From assembly GCF_021534965.1 (NCBI RefSeq), contig NZ_CP091037.1:248001-312000 (forward strand): a stretch of 64,000 nucleotides of DNA. The letters run 5' to 3'. The stretch comes from Muricauda sp. SCSIO 65647. Lineage in GTDB: Bacteria > Bacteroidota > Bacteroidia > Flavobacteriales > Flavobacteriaceae. The notes below the pieces were generated by a model that made no database searches, was not told the origin of the DNA, and saw nothing but the letters and a program-made list of their open reading frames with translations. This document shows positions 18,023 to 27,545 of the stretch, in pieces (position 1 is the stretch's first letter; each line of letters opens with the position of its first letter). A program made the translations under genes and the position numbers.

Positions 18023-20158
18023 CTATTTCAGGTTATATGTTGGAAATTCTGTGATCCGCAAGGTGGTACAACCATAGGGCACCAAGACTATCTTTTCTTT
18101 TTTGATGCCTTCACCATAATCGCCGTCCCAGTAATAGCCATCCCAGAAACCGGGAAAGACAGGTGCCCCATTGACTTCCTTCCATTCGGGAACCTTCACT
18201 CCCGTCAGTCGAATCTCTAGCGGGGCATTTTCGAGATTCCATGGGTAACGGCCATCCCACTCATTTTCAATGATTTGGGCAGACTCTGGCAGCTTGTCCA
18301 ATTCAGATTGAATCAGACCATAGTTCCAATCACTGGTTGCATAGACTTCATTGAACTCCCTATAAATATCGCCCCTATCTTTTTTCCGTTCTTCATGGGT
18401 CACCTTTAAGGCATAGACCAAGGGGCCCCTTTCAACGGCGGTCGAGAATTCATGCCAAATAGACGTCTTGATGGTCATGGGCATTTTCAGGGTCACCTTG
18501 TCTCCGCTCTGCCATTGTCGTTCAATAACGGCAATCTGGTTTTCGGCTGAGACCTCAACCGGGTTGCCGTTTACCAATATTTCTGCATTTTTTGACCACG
18601 AAGGGATGCGCAAATGAAAAGGAAAGCTGGCCACCCTATCAAGTGAGAACTCAAAATCAACACTTTCTTTAAAAGGAAAGCCAGTGGTTTCGGTTATTGT
18701 CAAGTTTACGCTATCGGCCACTAACAGCGAGGCTTTAGCGGGCGCATACATGAGGGCCGCCGCCCCACCGTCGGGGGTCGCGTAAAATAAGTTTTGTACG
18801 AACTTGGGCCATGATTGGTGCATGTTCGTGGTACAGCAAGGGTAGCCTGAAAGCGTACCGAACACAAAGTCGGTGCCTTTATGGGAATTGGTTTGAAACG
18901 AAGTTTCCAATCGGTCGCTCAATTCAATCTGGTTCGCGGCCTGAAAATATTGCCTTGTGGTAAAATCGTCAGAAGCCTGTGGGGGCAATGCATTATAGGC
19001 AATTCTTTCGAGTAGGTCGGCAAACTCCATATCGCCCGTTATCTTGATGATGCTCTCTAACGAGAACATTCCCTCTGAAATCGAGCAGAACTCTACCCCT
19101 TGCACCGGGTTGGTGCCATGAAGCGGTTCATCGCCCCCATACATACCCTGTGGCTGTCCGTGGTATTTCTTGATATCTTTCAATGCCTTTTTTACGGCCT
19201 CGACATAATGCTGCTCATGGCTTTTTTGATAGTAGATGACGGGCGCCTTCAACCCTTGCGCCAGATTGACCGTGTGGATGCCCCCCAACTTTGATACGGT
19301 CAAGTCATTGATCTCGGTAGAATCGAAGGGATATCTCTTCAACTTGGTGTAGTGCCAAGGTGTTGTAGGGTCATTGTAATTTTCTTTGTTGGTAAAGATG
19401 GTCGTCCAAGGGAAAGTCTGCTCTTGTATGATCTCGCCCAGGTCCAATAGAAAATCATCACCTGTAATATTGTAGAGCCAGTACACCACCTGCAGGTTAT
19501 CAGCACCGCGGCGGTTCGCCCACAAGGTCAAATGGTCTAAGGGCCTATTGGGAAGCTCTTTCAACTGATACTTGAAATATTTGGTCAGCACATCGATGAC
19601 CCGTTCATCACCTGTCGCATCATAATACTGCTGCAAAACTTTGAGCATCACCATTTTGGGCCACCAGTCTTTACGATTGCCCCGTTGCAATCCTCTTTCG
19701 GGCCCGGGTTCGGTTTCGAAAGGAACGGGACCGATATACCCTTCGTCAGTCTGGTTGTTCAGCGCCCACTCAACCCATGGCCGCGTCTTTTCCTTGAGCG
19801 CTTCGTCCTCTAAGATATAGGCGAGTGGCAACAGGCCATCAATCCAATACGGACCCCTTTCCCAACCATCGCCATCGCCCCCAAGCCAACCGTTTCTTGG
19901 CCCTACCACTTCGGGATAAATGCTATCGAGGTTGCCGGTCATACCGTTGGCCATATACTTTAGTTGCTCTTTCAGCCAGCCCTCGGGCTTGATACTCCCC
20001 AAAGGAAGCTCTAGATAGGCCATTGGTTTTAAAGGACTGCGATTCTGCAAATAAAGAGTGGCCGATTCCAAATCATCTGTTCGACCATCGGTTTCTTTGG
20101 TATTGTTGCAGGAGAGCGATAAGAGCAGGCACAATGAAATTAGGGAAATAACTTTCAT
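18023..20158 (-). CDS. GH127-like (DUF1680) glycoside hydrolase, lipoprotein
   Basis: A 711-residue lipoprotein (lipobox LSLSC) of the DUF1680 family. It keeps E356-F-C358 and the cysteine pair C441-C442 in GYPCCTTN, the GH127 zinc and nucleophile set. It matches the gene at 12527-14536 along its length (WLGGDGDGWERGPYWIDG, NRRGADNLQVVYWLYN, GGDEPLHG), but has an extra stretch near residues 265-290 and a longer C-terminal tail with the FWDGYYWDGDYG segment. The two probably arose by duplication and may act on different linkages. It is the first enzyme gene after the three FG-GAP lipoproteins, with a 147-bp gap that may hold its own promoter (20204-20237). Confidence 0.88.
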   Translation of the reverse strand: MKVISLISLCLLLSLSCNNTKETDGRTDDLESATLYLQNRSPLKPMAYLELPLGSIKPEGWLKEQLKYMANGMTGNLDSIYPEVVGPRNGWLGGDGDGWERGPYWIDGLLPLAYILEDEALKEKTRPWVEWALNNQTDEGYIGPVPFETEPGPERGLQRGNRKDWWPKMVMLKVLQQYYDATGDERVIDVLTKYFKYQLKELPNRPLDHLTLWANRRGADNLQVVYWLYNITGDDFLLDLGEIIQEQTFPWTTIFTNKENYNDPTTPWHYTKLKRYPFDSTEINDLTVSKLGGIHTVNLAQGLKAPVIYYQKSHEQHYVEAVKKALKDIKKYHGQPQGMYGGDEPLHGTNPVQGVEFCSISEGMFSLESIIKITGDMEFADLLERIAYNALPPQASDDFTTRQYFQAANQIELSDRLETSFQTNSHKGTDFVFGTLSGYPCCTTNMHQSWPKFVQNLFYATPDGGAAALMYAPAKASLLVADSVNLTITETTGFPFKESVDFEFSLDRVASFPFHLRIPSWSKNAEILVNGNPVEVSAENQIAVIERQWQSGDKVTLKMPMTIKTSIWHEFSTAVERGPLVYALKVTHEERKKDRGDIYREFNEVYATSDWNYGLIQSELDKLPESAQIIENEWDGRYPWNLENAPLEIRLTGVKVPEWKEVNGAPVFPGFWDGYYWDGDYGEGIKKEKIVLVPYGCTTLRITEFPTYNLK

Positions 20159-20203
20159 TACTAATTGTATGTTTGGTTTTTTAATGGCCGTGTTTCGGTC
20201 CAG

Positions 20204-20237
20204 GATTAATAAATGTACAAAATACGTTTAATATTGC
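20204..20237 (-). promoter_or_regulatory. Possible weaker copy of the paired operator
   Basis: On the minus strand GCAATATTAAA is followed 21 bp later by ACATTTATTAA. Against the ACAATWTTATC half-site these score about 8/11 and 6/11. It lies 46-79 bp upstream of the GH127-like gene. The first half is acceptable and the second is poor, so this is tentative; it also contains TATTTTG, a possible -7 element. Confidence 0.25.
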
Positions 20238-20305
20238 AAAAAAAACATACCCATAGCCTTGTTCACCGTACTTAAATTGGAAACTATGTGAATGGTATAC
20301 TTGTT

Positions 20306-23300
20306 TTACCGTGCTTCGTAGGCAAAGATCTTCACCCCTTCATTGTTTCTGCTCACGATTACGAATTTAGTACCGTTGGGTCCACGCAGCACTTTGATGT
20401 CCCTGGATTCGCCATCTACCACAAAGCCCGACACCGCATGGGGCAATTCTTTGAAATTTCCATCTTGGTCAGAAGATAAATACGTTCCATAGGTGGCATC
20501 AGACCGACCCATCGCCGGATGGTTGCCAAAAAAGTTGCCCACGACCAACACATCGACATGACCATCATCATCAAAATCATTGGAAACAAAGCCATTGATT
20601 GCTGAAAATTGCACCACTTCGGGCAAGGAGCGCAGTTTGTATTGTTCCTCTTTTTTAATGAGGTATGAGGAAGCCAATATCTGTACCTGTGCATGGTATC
20701 CTTTTTTTAACTGTTCTTCGGGAAATATCTCGGAAAAAGAACTGTTGGCAAATTTTTCATAGGTGCGATAGGTCCGTTTGATGTTAACAATCTGATCTGC
20801 CAAAAGATCCAGACCAGCATATGGCCACCGTTTTTCATTTTTATAATAGGAGATGATGGGATCTGTGCTGAGGTTGCCATCAAAATCATGTATATAGATG
20901 TCAATGGGCTGCTCGATGGAAGCTTGTAAGTTCGAGTTCAGGCCAAGATTGCCCAACAGCACTTCTTTTTGGCCGTCGCCGTTCAAATCGGCCAAGTCTA
21001 CAGTATTCCACCAACCAGCGGTGTTCTCAAGTTGTTTTCGCTCAATAGTGCCCCCATTAAAGCTATAGATGGTGACAGGCATCCATTCGCCCACGATGAG
21101 CAGTTCTTTTTGGCCTTCGTTCCATACGGCGTCGGTAACCATACCGATACTTCCGCGATGTTCGAGCAATGAAATAGAGGCATCGACAAATTTGCCATTG
21201 CCCCGATTCAGAAAAAACTTGCTTGCCGCCGGAAGCCCATATTTGGTCGGATATGCCCGATTGCCAACAAATAAATCCACCAGACCATCTTCATTCATGT
21301 CAAAAGGCACGGCACAAGATCCATTGAATTCGGTGTTTGGCATTTGGTATTCTTCGATATACGAAAAATGACCATTGCCATTATTGGTATAGAGCCTGTC
21401 GTTTAGCACTTCGCCCTTGAACACCTGACCCCCACCACTGACCACATATAGATCCAGGTCACCATCAGAATCGGCATCAAAAAAAGTGGCCCCTGTATCT
21501 TCATGCACCCAATGTTCGTCAAAAATCGGGGTCTCCTTTTTTGAAAAAATCGTGCTGCCACCATTGTTCTGTATGTACAAAGCGCCTGCCTGACCTTTGG
21601 CACCTCCGATATAGAAATCATCCAACCCATCATTGTTAACATCGCCCACGGCCATTTTCGGACCTTCAGTGGACAAGGTACGGGGAATCAATTTCTCGAC
21701 ATGGAAATTGGTAAAGACATCTTCTTGATGCACAAAATCAATGCCCGAAGATTCGCCCATGTCTGTGAGTATGGTAGTTTTTTCCTTTTCAGATCGGGGA
21801 GTGACGGGTGAAGCGTCTTTCCATGACAGTTGCAGCTTGTCATTGGTTTCAACATTGGCCAAGGTCTGTTGGCGTCCATCGGGCCAAAGTACCTTGAGTG
21901 AATCTAGGTTTTGAGCAGTTCCCAATCCGAAATGAACAGTGTTCGAATGCTTGCTGGACAACCACCCACTGGTCGGCTTGTTTTCTTGCATTTGCTGCCT
22001 TCCATTCACAAAAACCACAATGCGTGTTCCGATGCCCCATTTGTTTTTTGGGCTTCCGTTCAGTTGCACCAAAAGATACCTTGCACTGTCTTTTTTCGAA
22101 GTGTTGTTCTCATAGACCGTGGCCCTTTCGTTTAAATTATTGGTTACGATATCCAAATCACCATCGTTGTCTAGATCCAACACAAGGGCACCGTTTGAAA
22201 AACCCTTTTTGTCCAATCCCCACTCTGCTGCCCTATTGGTGAATTTGCCGGTTTCATTGGCAAAAGCATAATTTACCGCTGAACCTTCGGGCATTTTTTG
22301 TAGACCCTCCATAGGCGACAGACTGTCCATTTCAATTTCATTTGCCGTATAGTTGGTAAAGTCAAGGTCATTGGGCCTTCTCGGAATGCCATTGGTAATA
22401 TATAGGTCTTTAAGCCCATTATTGTCTAAATCCCCGAAAATCGCCCCCCAGCTCCAATCGGTCGCCTCCAATCCTTTCAACTGCGCGATCTCACTGAACA
22501 CCACCTTAGCCGGATCGAGCAATTTACCCCGGTTCAGCTGCAACATGTTTCGGGAATATTGATAGTGATAGCCAAAATCGAGCTTATAGTTGAAAATGTC
22601 ATATGGATCAACACCTGCCGATCGTTTCAGAACCACTTCATCTTCTGGCTTCATGTCTAAAGTGAAGATATCCATCCATCCATCGTTGTTGATATCGGCG
22701 ATATCAGCCCCCATGGTGAACGTACTGTTGTGTCTGGTCGAAAAGGTAATCGCCTCCTCAAAAGTACCGTCACCCTTGTTGTAATACAGATAGTCATTTT
22801 CATGAAAGTCATTGCCCACATAAATGTCGGGCCAAGTATCGTTATTGATATCGGCAATGGTAACCGAAAGTCCATACCCCATTGGGCCACTATAAATGCC
22901 CGATGCTTCGGTGACATCATCGAAACGACCGTTTGTGTTCAGAAAAAAACGATCGCCGGCAAGGGTGTCTTTTGTTTTTCTTATTTCGGCACGTTTGTAT
23001 GAATCAGGGGTATGTACGGCGTGGTTCAGCAGAAAAAGGTCTAGGTCGCCATCTTTATCGGCATCAAAAAAAGCGGCTTGTTGTGAAAAAGTGGCCAAAT
23101 CAAGGCCATGTTCGGCCGCACTCTCTATAAAAGTGAGGTTTCCCCTGTTTATATAAAGTCGGTTTTTTCCGGTCAAGGGGTTATGACCGTTCACCTCACA
23201 AACATAGATGTCAAGAAGACCATCGGCATTGATATCTACCATAGTGGCCCCCGTGGTCCATTTATGTGTTCCCTCGCCACCACCGACCAGGGCCTTTTCG

Positions 23301-23614
23301 GTAATGTCTTCGAAATTCAACCCGCCCTTATTCAAATAAAGCCTGTCAAGCCCTTGGTTAGAAGTAAAATAGAGATCCAGCAGGCCATCGTTGTTGATAT
23401 CGCCAGCGGCAATACCGCCTCCATTGTAGAAATACAGATAGTCGATTATATTGAAACTGTCAGTCTCTTTGATGTTGTTTTCAAACTGAATTCCGGTACT
23501 GCGGGCACTGCGTTCGGTAAAACGGGTTTCATGGTCATTGCCACATGAGTTAAGAAGCAGAAAAAATCCGATAATCGTAGTAAGGTAAGCCCCTATTCTA
23601 TTGTTCAATTTCAT
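20306..23614 (-). CDS. Giant FG-GAP/VCBS + ASPIC/UnbV lipoprotein, copy 1
   Basis: A 1102-residue surface-type lipoprotein with lipobox NSCGND. Seven DxNxDGxxD calcium-loop repeats of FG-GAP/VCBS type come first (such as GDINNDGLLDLYF). A conserved ATDWSWG...YITNGI block is followed by an ASPIC/UnbV domain (about residues 510-600, WGIGTRIVVF to FGLGTAQNLDSLKVLWPDG) and five more repeats. The layout predicts two beta-propellers joined by the ASPIC domain. No catalytic signature is visible. It is the last of three paralogues in the susCD-led operon, and its ATG overlaps the stop of copy 2 as ATGA. Binding of glycan or of partner proteins at the cell surface is the most plausible role, but no function can be assigned. 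Annotation pipelines often call such proteins CRTAC1-like. Confidence 0.9.
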   Translation of the reverse strand: MKLNNRIGAYLTTIIGFFLLLNSCGNDHETRFTERSARSTGIQFENNIKETDSFNIIDYLYFYNGGGIAAGDINNDGLLDLYFTSNQGLDRLYLNKGGLNFEDITEKALVGGGEGTHKWTTGATMVDINADGLLDIYVCEVNGHNPLTGKNRLYINRGNLTFIESAAEHGLDLATFSQQAAFFDADKDGDLDLFLLNHAVHTPDSYKRAEIRKTKDTLAGDRFFLNTNGRFDDVTEASGIYSGPMGYGLSVTIADINNDTWPDIYVGNDFHENDYLYYNKGDGTFEEAITFSTRHNSTFTMGADIADINNDGWMDIFTLDMKPEDEVVLKRSAGVDPYDIFNYKLDFGYHYQYSRNMLQLNRGKLLDPAKVVFSEIAQLKGLEATDWSWGAIFGDLDNNGLKDLYITNGIPRRPNDLDFTNYTANEIEMDSLSPMEGLQKMPEGSAVNYAFANETGKFTNRAAEWGLDKKGFSNGALVLDLDNDGDLDIVTNNLNERATVYENNTSKKDSARYLLVQLNGSPKNKWGIGTRIVVFVNGRQQMQENKPTSGWLSSKHSNTVHFGLGTAQNLDSLKVLWPDGRQQTLANVETNDKLQLSWKDASPVTPRSEKEKTTILTDMGESSGIDFVHQEDVFTNFHVEKLIPRTLSTEGPKMAVGDVNNDGLDDFYIGGAKGQAGALYIQNNGGSTIFSKKETPIFDEHWVHEDTGATFFDADSDGDLDLYVVSGGGQVFKGEVLNDRLYTNNGNGHFSYIEEYQMPNTEFNGSCAVPFDMNEDGLVDLFVGNRAYPTKYGLPAASKFFLNRGNGKFVDASISLLEHRGSIGMVTDAVWNEGQKELLIVGEWMPVTIYSFNGGTIERKQLENTAGWWNTVDLADLNGDGQKEVLLGNLGLNSNLQASIEQPIDIYIHDFDGNLSTDPIISYYKNEKRWPYAGLDLLADQIVNIKRTYRTYEKFANSSFSEIFPEEQLKKGYHAQVQILASSYLIKKEEQYKLRSLPEVVQFSAINGFVSNDFDDDGHVDVLVVGNFFGNHPAMGRSDATYGTYLSSDQDGNFKELPHAVSGFVVDGESRDIKVLRGPNGTKFVIVSRNNEGVKIFAYEAR

Positions 23615-26600
23615 CGTATTGCAACTTTTTCATCTGTCCCGAATTCAAAAATCTGGGGAGTATCATTGTTTCTTGCTACCAATAGCCGTTTTTTGCCTGC
23701 TATGCCCACTAGTTTTAAATCCCTTATTTCACCATCCAATACCAATCCGGTCTTCTTTAAGGGAATTACCTCAAAATCTCCCTTACCGTCTCCCTTCAAA
23801 AAAACACCAAAAGCCGCATCATACCTACCCACTTCGGGCTTTGCCTTATAGAGGTTGCCCCCCAATACAATGTCTTTGTGCCCATCGCCATCAAAATCGT
23901 ATATCTCAACCGCATAGATCGGGGTAAGTTGCGTCTGCCAAGGCAAGGGTCTCACTTCATAGGCCGTATTGCCCTTACTAAGCAAAACAACACTTTCAAG
24001 ATGCGTCACATGGTGCACAATCGAAGTTTTCAGTACTTCTTCGGAGAACAGATCATAAATGGTTTTACCTTTATAATCCTCATACTTCAGAATTTGTTTT
24101 TTCAAATCGGGAAGTTGTGCCGTCAAATCATGCCTCAGGGCCGTGGGATACTGCTTTTCACCGTTGTATTGGCAAATCAACTGCTCGATATCACCATTGG
24201 CATCGAAGTCGTTGATATAACAGCTCAGTGGTTTTTCTTCACTTGCCCTAAATCTTGAGTTGAGGCCATGGTTGCCCACAACGAAATCAGGAAACCCATC
24301 GTTGTTCAAATCTGCGGTTTCAACCACATTCCACCAGCCCGAAGTGGTTGACAAACCTGAGCCCGCAGATATGTCGACAAATTCATTTTCACGGTTTTCA
24401 AAAAGTTTGATGCCCATCCATTCGCCTACCACTATGAGATCATCATCTTGATCTTGATCAACATCTACCCAAAGGGCATCAGTGACCATTCCTATATTCT
24501 CCAATGCTTTGGCGAGTTCTAATGTAGCATTTGTAAAACTTCCCTGTCCGCCATTCTGCAGCAAAAAACTGCTCACCGGCACCCCATAGGCATTATTGTT
24601 CATTCGAGTACCCACAAAAAGATCTATATCGCCATCTTTATCAAAATCTGTAGCGGCAACTGTCGAGGTGTGCTGGGGAGTGGTCACGGGGAGCGACTGG
24701 CCCGAGTTGCTGAAAACCCCTCTGCCGTCATTGGTATACAAACGGTCGACGAGCGCAAAAGAGGCGCTTCCGAACTCACTGCTGCCGCTTGTCACATATA
24801 GATCTTGGTCTCCATCTCCATCCGCATCAAAAAACAAGCACTCCACATCTTCAGATGCCTTATCCTTTTCGAAAGCCTCTTGCCTTGAAAGTGAAAAGCC
24901 CTGCCCATTGCCCAAAAACAATAGTCCGGATTGATCTTTGGCCCCTCCGATGTATAGGTCATCTTGACCATCGTTGTCTACATCGGCAATAGCGACCCTT
25001 GGCCCTTGGGTCGAATTCATATGATAGATCAGGGCTTCTTTGTCAAAATCAACGAAGACGCTTTCTTGATGCTTGAAAGAGGCTGTTTCATCTACCATGA
25101 TTTCTTGAAAAATAGGTGTATTGGGCGCCTTTATGGCCTGTACTTTTTTTGACGCATCCTTTTCATGAAGTTCGAGCAACTGGTTGACCTTGACTTCGGT
25201 GAGCACCGTTTGTGCACCATAGGGCCAATCGACCAACAACGAATCGATTGTTTGATATTCGCCCAGCCCGAAATGGAGAATATGATCTACAGAAGACTGA
25301 AAACCACGGTTGGGATGCTGCTCTTGATAAAAGACTTTTTCGCCTATTTTCAGGGTAATTTGGGCCCCAAGGGCATTTACATTTTCTTTATCGCCAACCA
25401 ATTTGATTTTCAGGTAATTTGCTGTTCCCAGCCCATCTGTTCCATTTCGATAGACAGACAAAGGTTGGTTAACATTATTGACAACCAAATCGAGATCTCC
25501 ATCATTGTCTAAATCGCCATAGGCAGCACCACTGGAACTTCCTTCCAAATTCAATCCCCATTGATCTGAAACATCTTCAAACCGCAAATTTGATTTACCT
25601 GAATAGGCATAGTTGGAAATATGCTCTGAGGGAATAAGATCTATCAATTGTTTATAATCAACCCCCTCTTCTTTAATCACCATACGGGCTACTTCTTCAT
25701 TCGCGATGAACTGAATGAAGTCTTGATCCAAGATGTCTTGATAGATACCGTTTGTGATATAAACATCTTTGGTGCCACTATTATCAAAATCGGCCAACAA
25801 AACACTCCAGCTCCAATCGGTGGCCTCGACCCCTGAGTATCGGGCCACTTCGCTGAACCTTATTCCATCGGCGTCAATGTCGCCCAGGTTCAATTGCAGG
25901 GTGTTTCGCGTAAACTGATGGTAATAATCATTTTTGAGATTGTGCCGGTATTTATCCCAATTCTCAAACGTCATACTAGTTTTGAAGCGGTCATTGGTCT
26001 GTGGCAGCATATCGTTCACAAATATTTCAGGATAACCATCACCGGTCAAATCTGCGGCATCAACCCCCATCGAGGTAAGACTGGTGGCCTTTATTTTATC
26101 GGTCAAACTTTCACTGAACGTGCCATCACCATTGTTCATGTAGAGATAATCGCGCTCAAAAAAATCGTTGGCGACATATAAATCTTGCCAACCGTCACGA
26201 TTGAAGTCTGCCACCGCCACTCCCAGACCAAAACCGATGATACTGCCATAAATACCAGCTTCTTCGGCCACATCAGAAAAAGTGCCATCATTATTACGGT
26301 ACAACTTGTCGCCTCCCAAAGAATCTCTTATCGGACGTTCATTTTGCTGTAAATTGAAGCTTCCGATTGAACGATATGAATTGTTCAATTGGTACATATC
26401 GAGGTCGCCATCTTTATCGTAGTCAAAAAAAACGGCATGGGTCGAAAAGCCGCGATCTGCAAGACCCATCTCTTCGGCCCTGTCTGTGAATGTACCATCG
26501 CCATTGTTGATGAAGAATTCATTCTGTTTGTTGTCACCGGCAACATCGCCCGAATTGCAAACATAGATATCAAGCCAGCCATCGGCATTGATATCGACCA

Positions 26601-26964
26601 TCGCCACCCCGGTTGACCAAGCCCGTTTGCCAGCGACACCTGCTTTTTCGGTCATATCTTCAAATACCAGATTGCCTTTGTTGATGAACAGCTTGTTCGT
26701 TTCCATATTGGCGGTCAAGTAGATATCTAAAAGGCCATCATTGTTCACATCGCCCAAACCGACACCTGCGCCGTTATAAAAATTTCGGTATTTGTATATA
26801 TTGAAATCATTGGTTGATTTCAACTCATTTGAAAACGATATGCGGGTATGTGTTTCGGGCAATAATTCGAACAAAGTGCCCTCAAACGGTTTCTTATCCT
26901 CTCCACACCCGAACAGTAGGGAAAAGAGTGCGACTACCAACAGATATTTACCCAGCTTGTCCAT
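23611..26964 (-). CDS. Giant FG-GAP/VCBS + ASPIC/UnbV lipoprotein, copy 2
   Basis: A lipoprotein of 1117 residues from the ATG at 26964, which shares one base with the upstream stop (TGATG); a GTG one codon earlier also exists. The lipobox is LLFGCGED. The architecture is the same as its neighbours: seven VCBS loops, the ATDWSWS...YITNGI block, an ASPIC/UnbV domain (NALGAQITLKIGEK to FGLGEYQTIDSLLVDWPYG), then six loops. A segment near residues 960-1040 is not propeller-like (KYEDYKGKTIYDLFSEE) and is shared by all three copies. Tight overlaps on both sides indicate translational coupling with the small lipoprotein before it and copy 1 after it. Acidic residues after the lipid Cys are compatible with surface export. 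Function unknown; probably extracellular binding. Confidence 0.9.
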   Translation of the reverse strand: MDKLGKYLLVVALFSLLFGCGEDKKPFEGTLFELLPETHTRISFSNELKSTNDFNIYKYRNFYNGAGVGLGDVNNDGLLDIYLTANMETNKLFINKGNLVFEDMTEKAGVAGKRAWSTGVAMVDINADGWLDIYVCNSGDVAGDNKQNEFFINNGDGTFTDRAEEMGLADRGFSTHAVFFDYDKDGDLDMYQLNNSYRSIGSFNLQQNERPIRDSLGGDKLYRNNDGTFSDVAEEAGIYGSIIGFGLGVAVADFNRDGWQDLYVANDFFERDYLYMNNGDGTFSESLTDKIKATSLTSMGVDAADLTGDGYPEIFVNDMLPQTNDRFKTSMTFENWDKYRHNLKNDYYHQFTRNTLQLNLGDIDADGIRFSEVARYSGVEATDWSWSVLLADFDNSGTKDVYITNGIYQDILDQDFIQFIANEEVARMVIKEEGVDYKQLIDLIPSEHISNYAYSGKSNLRFEDVSDQWGLNLEGSSSGAAYGDLDNDGDLDLVVNNVNQPLSVYRNGTDGLGTANYLKIKLVGDKENVNALGAQITLKIGEKVFYQEQHPNRGFQSSVDHILHFGLGEYQTIDSLLVDWPYGAQTVLTEVKVNQLLELHEKDASKKVQAIKAPNTPIFQEIMVDETASFKHQESVFVDFDKEALIYHMNSTQGPRVAIADVDNDGQDDLYIGGAKDQSGLLFLGNGQGFSLSRQEAFEKDKASEDVECLFFDADGDGDQDLYVTSGSSEFGSASFALVDRLYTNDGRGVFSNSGQSLPVTTPQHTSTVAATDFDKDGDIDLFVGTRMNNNAYGVPVSSFLLQNGGQGSFTNATLELAKALENIGMVTDALWVDVDQDQDDDLIVVGEWMGIKLFENRENEFVDISAGSGLSTTSGWWNVVETADLNNDGFPDFVVGNHGLNSRFRASEEKPLSCYINDFDANGDIEQLICQYNGEKQYPTALRHDLTAQLPDLKKQILKYEDYKGKTIYDLFSEEVLKTSIVHHVTHLESVVLLSKGNTAYEVRPLPWQTQLTPIYAVEIYDFDGDGHKDIVLGGNLYKAKPEVGRYDAAFGVFLKGDGKGDFEVIPLKKTGLVLDGEIRDLKLVGIAGKKRLLVARNNDTPQIFEFGTDEKVAIR

Positions 26965-27545
26965 CACTCGAACATATTATCTAAATTTTCGAAGACGATT
27001 TCCACTTTTTGATCATCAAAAGATCGATACAGCAAAATCTTTCGGTTACCGTCAACCTTGACATAGGCATACGGCCAATGCCCTTCAGGATGTTCTATTT
27101 TCATAAATTGACGACCCCCATATCGTTTTTCAAAAATTTCTTTTATCTCTTCTTGCAACTTCGCTGCGGTCAAGTCTTTTGCAAATGGTGACCATCTACG
27201 GTATTTCATATATCCCTTGATCATTTGAATGGTAGGATATTTTTCGTCAGGGAAAAAGACAAAATCAACAGGTGAACTGTATACATCATCGTAATGTACT
27301 ATCACCTCGACATTCATGGCATTTTGAAAGAAAATACCTTTTTGGTTCATCTCAAAGCCATACTCATAAAACTCGGTCATCGGCATATCGAAGTAAAGCC
27401 CGTGAAAGAGACTGTCAAATCTGACTTTTCTTGCCAATTCTTCGGCCACCACTTCATTATACGTCTGCCTTTGGGCACAGGCCAGAATCAGTATTGTGAA
27501 CATTGAAACCACCCAAAAAATCTTATTGCTGCTTCCCATCTTCAT
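26964..27545 (-). CDS. Small hypothetical lipoprotein within the FG-GAP cluster
   Basis: I do not recognise a family. The frame opens at 27602, but a lipoprotein signal (GSSNKIFWVVSMFTILILAC) is only obtained from ATG 27545 (193 residues) or 27539. The mature part is about 165 residues, mixed alpha/beta, rich in aromatic and charged residues, with YGGRQFMKIEHPEGHWPYAY near the end, and no repeats or cysteines. The start overlaps the end of FG-GAP copy 3 by 23 bp and the stop overlaps the ATG of copy 2. It is therefore locked into translation between two giant paralogues, which suggests a structural partner, chaperone or anchor for them. That is inference from position only. Confidence 0.75.
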   Translation of the reverse strand: MKMGSSNKIFWVVSMFTILILACAQRQTYNEVVAEELARKVRFDSLFHGLYFDMPMTEFYEYGFEMNQKGIFFQNAMNVEVIVHYDDVYSSPVDFVFFPDEKYPTIQMIKGYMKYRRWSPFAKDLTAAKLQEEIKEIFEKRYGGRQFMKIEHPEGHWPYAYVKVDGNRKILLYRSFDDQKVEIVFENLDNMFE

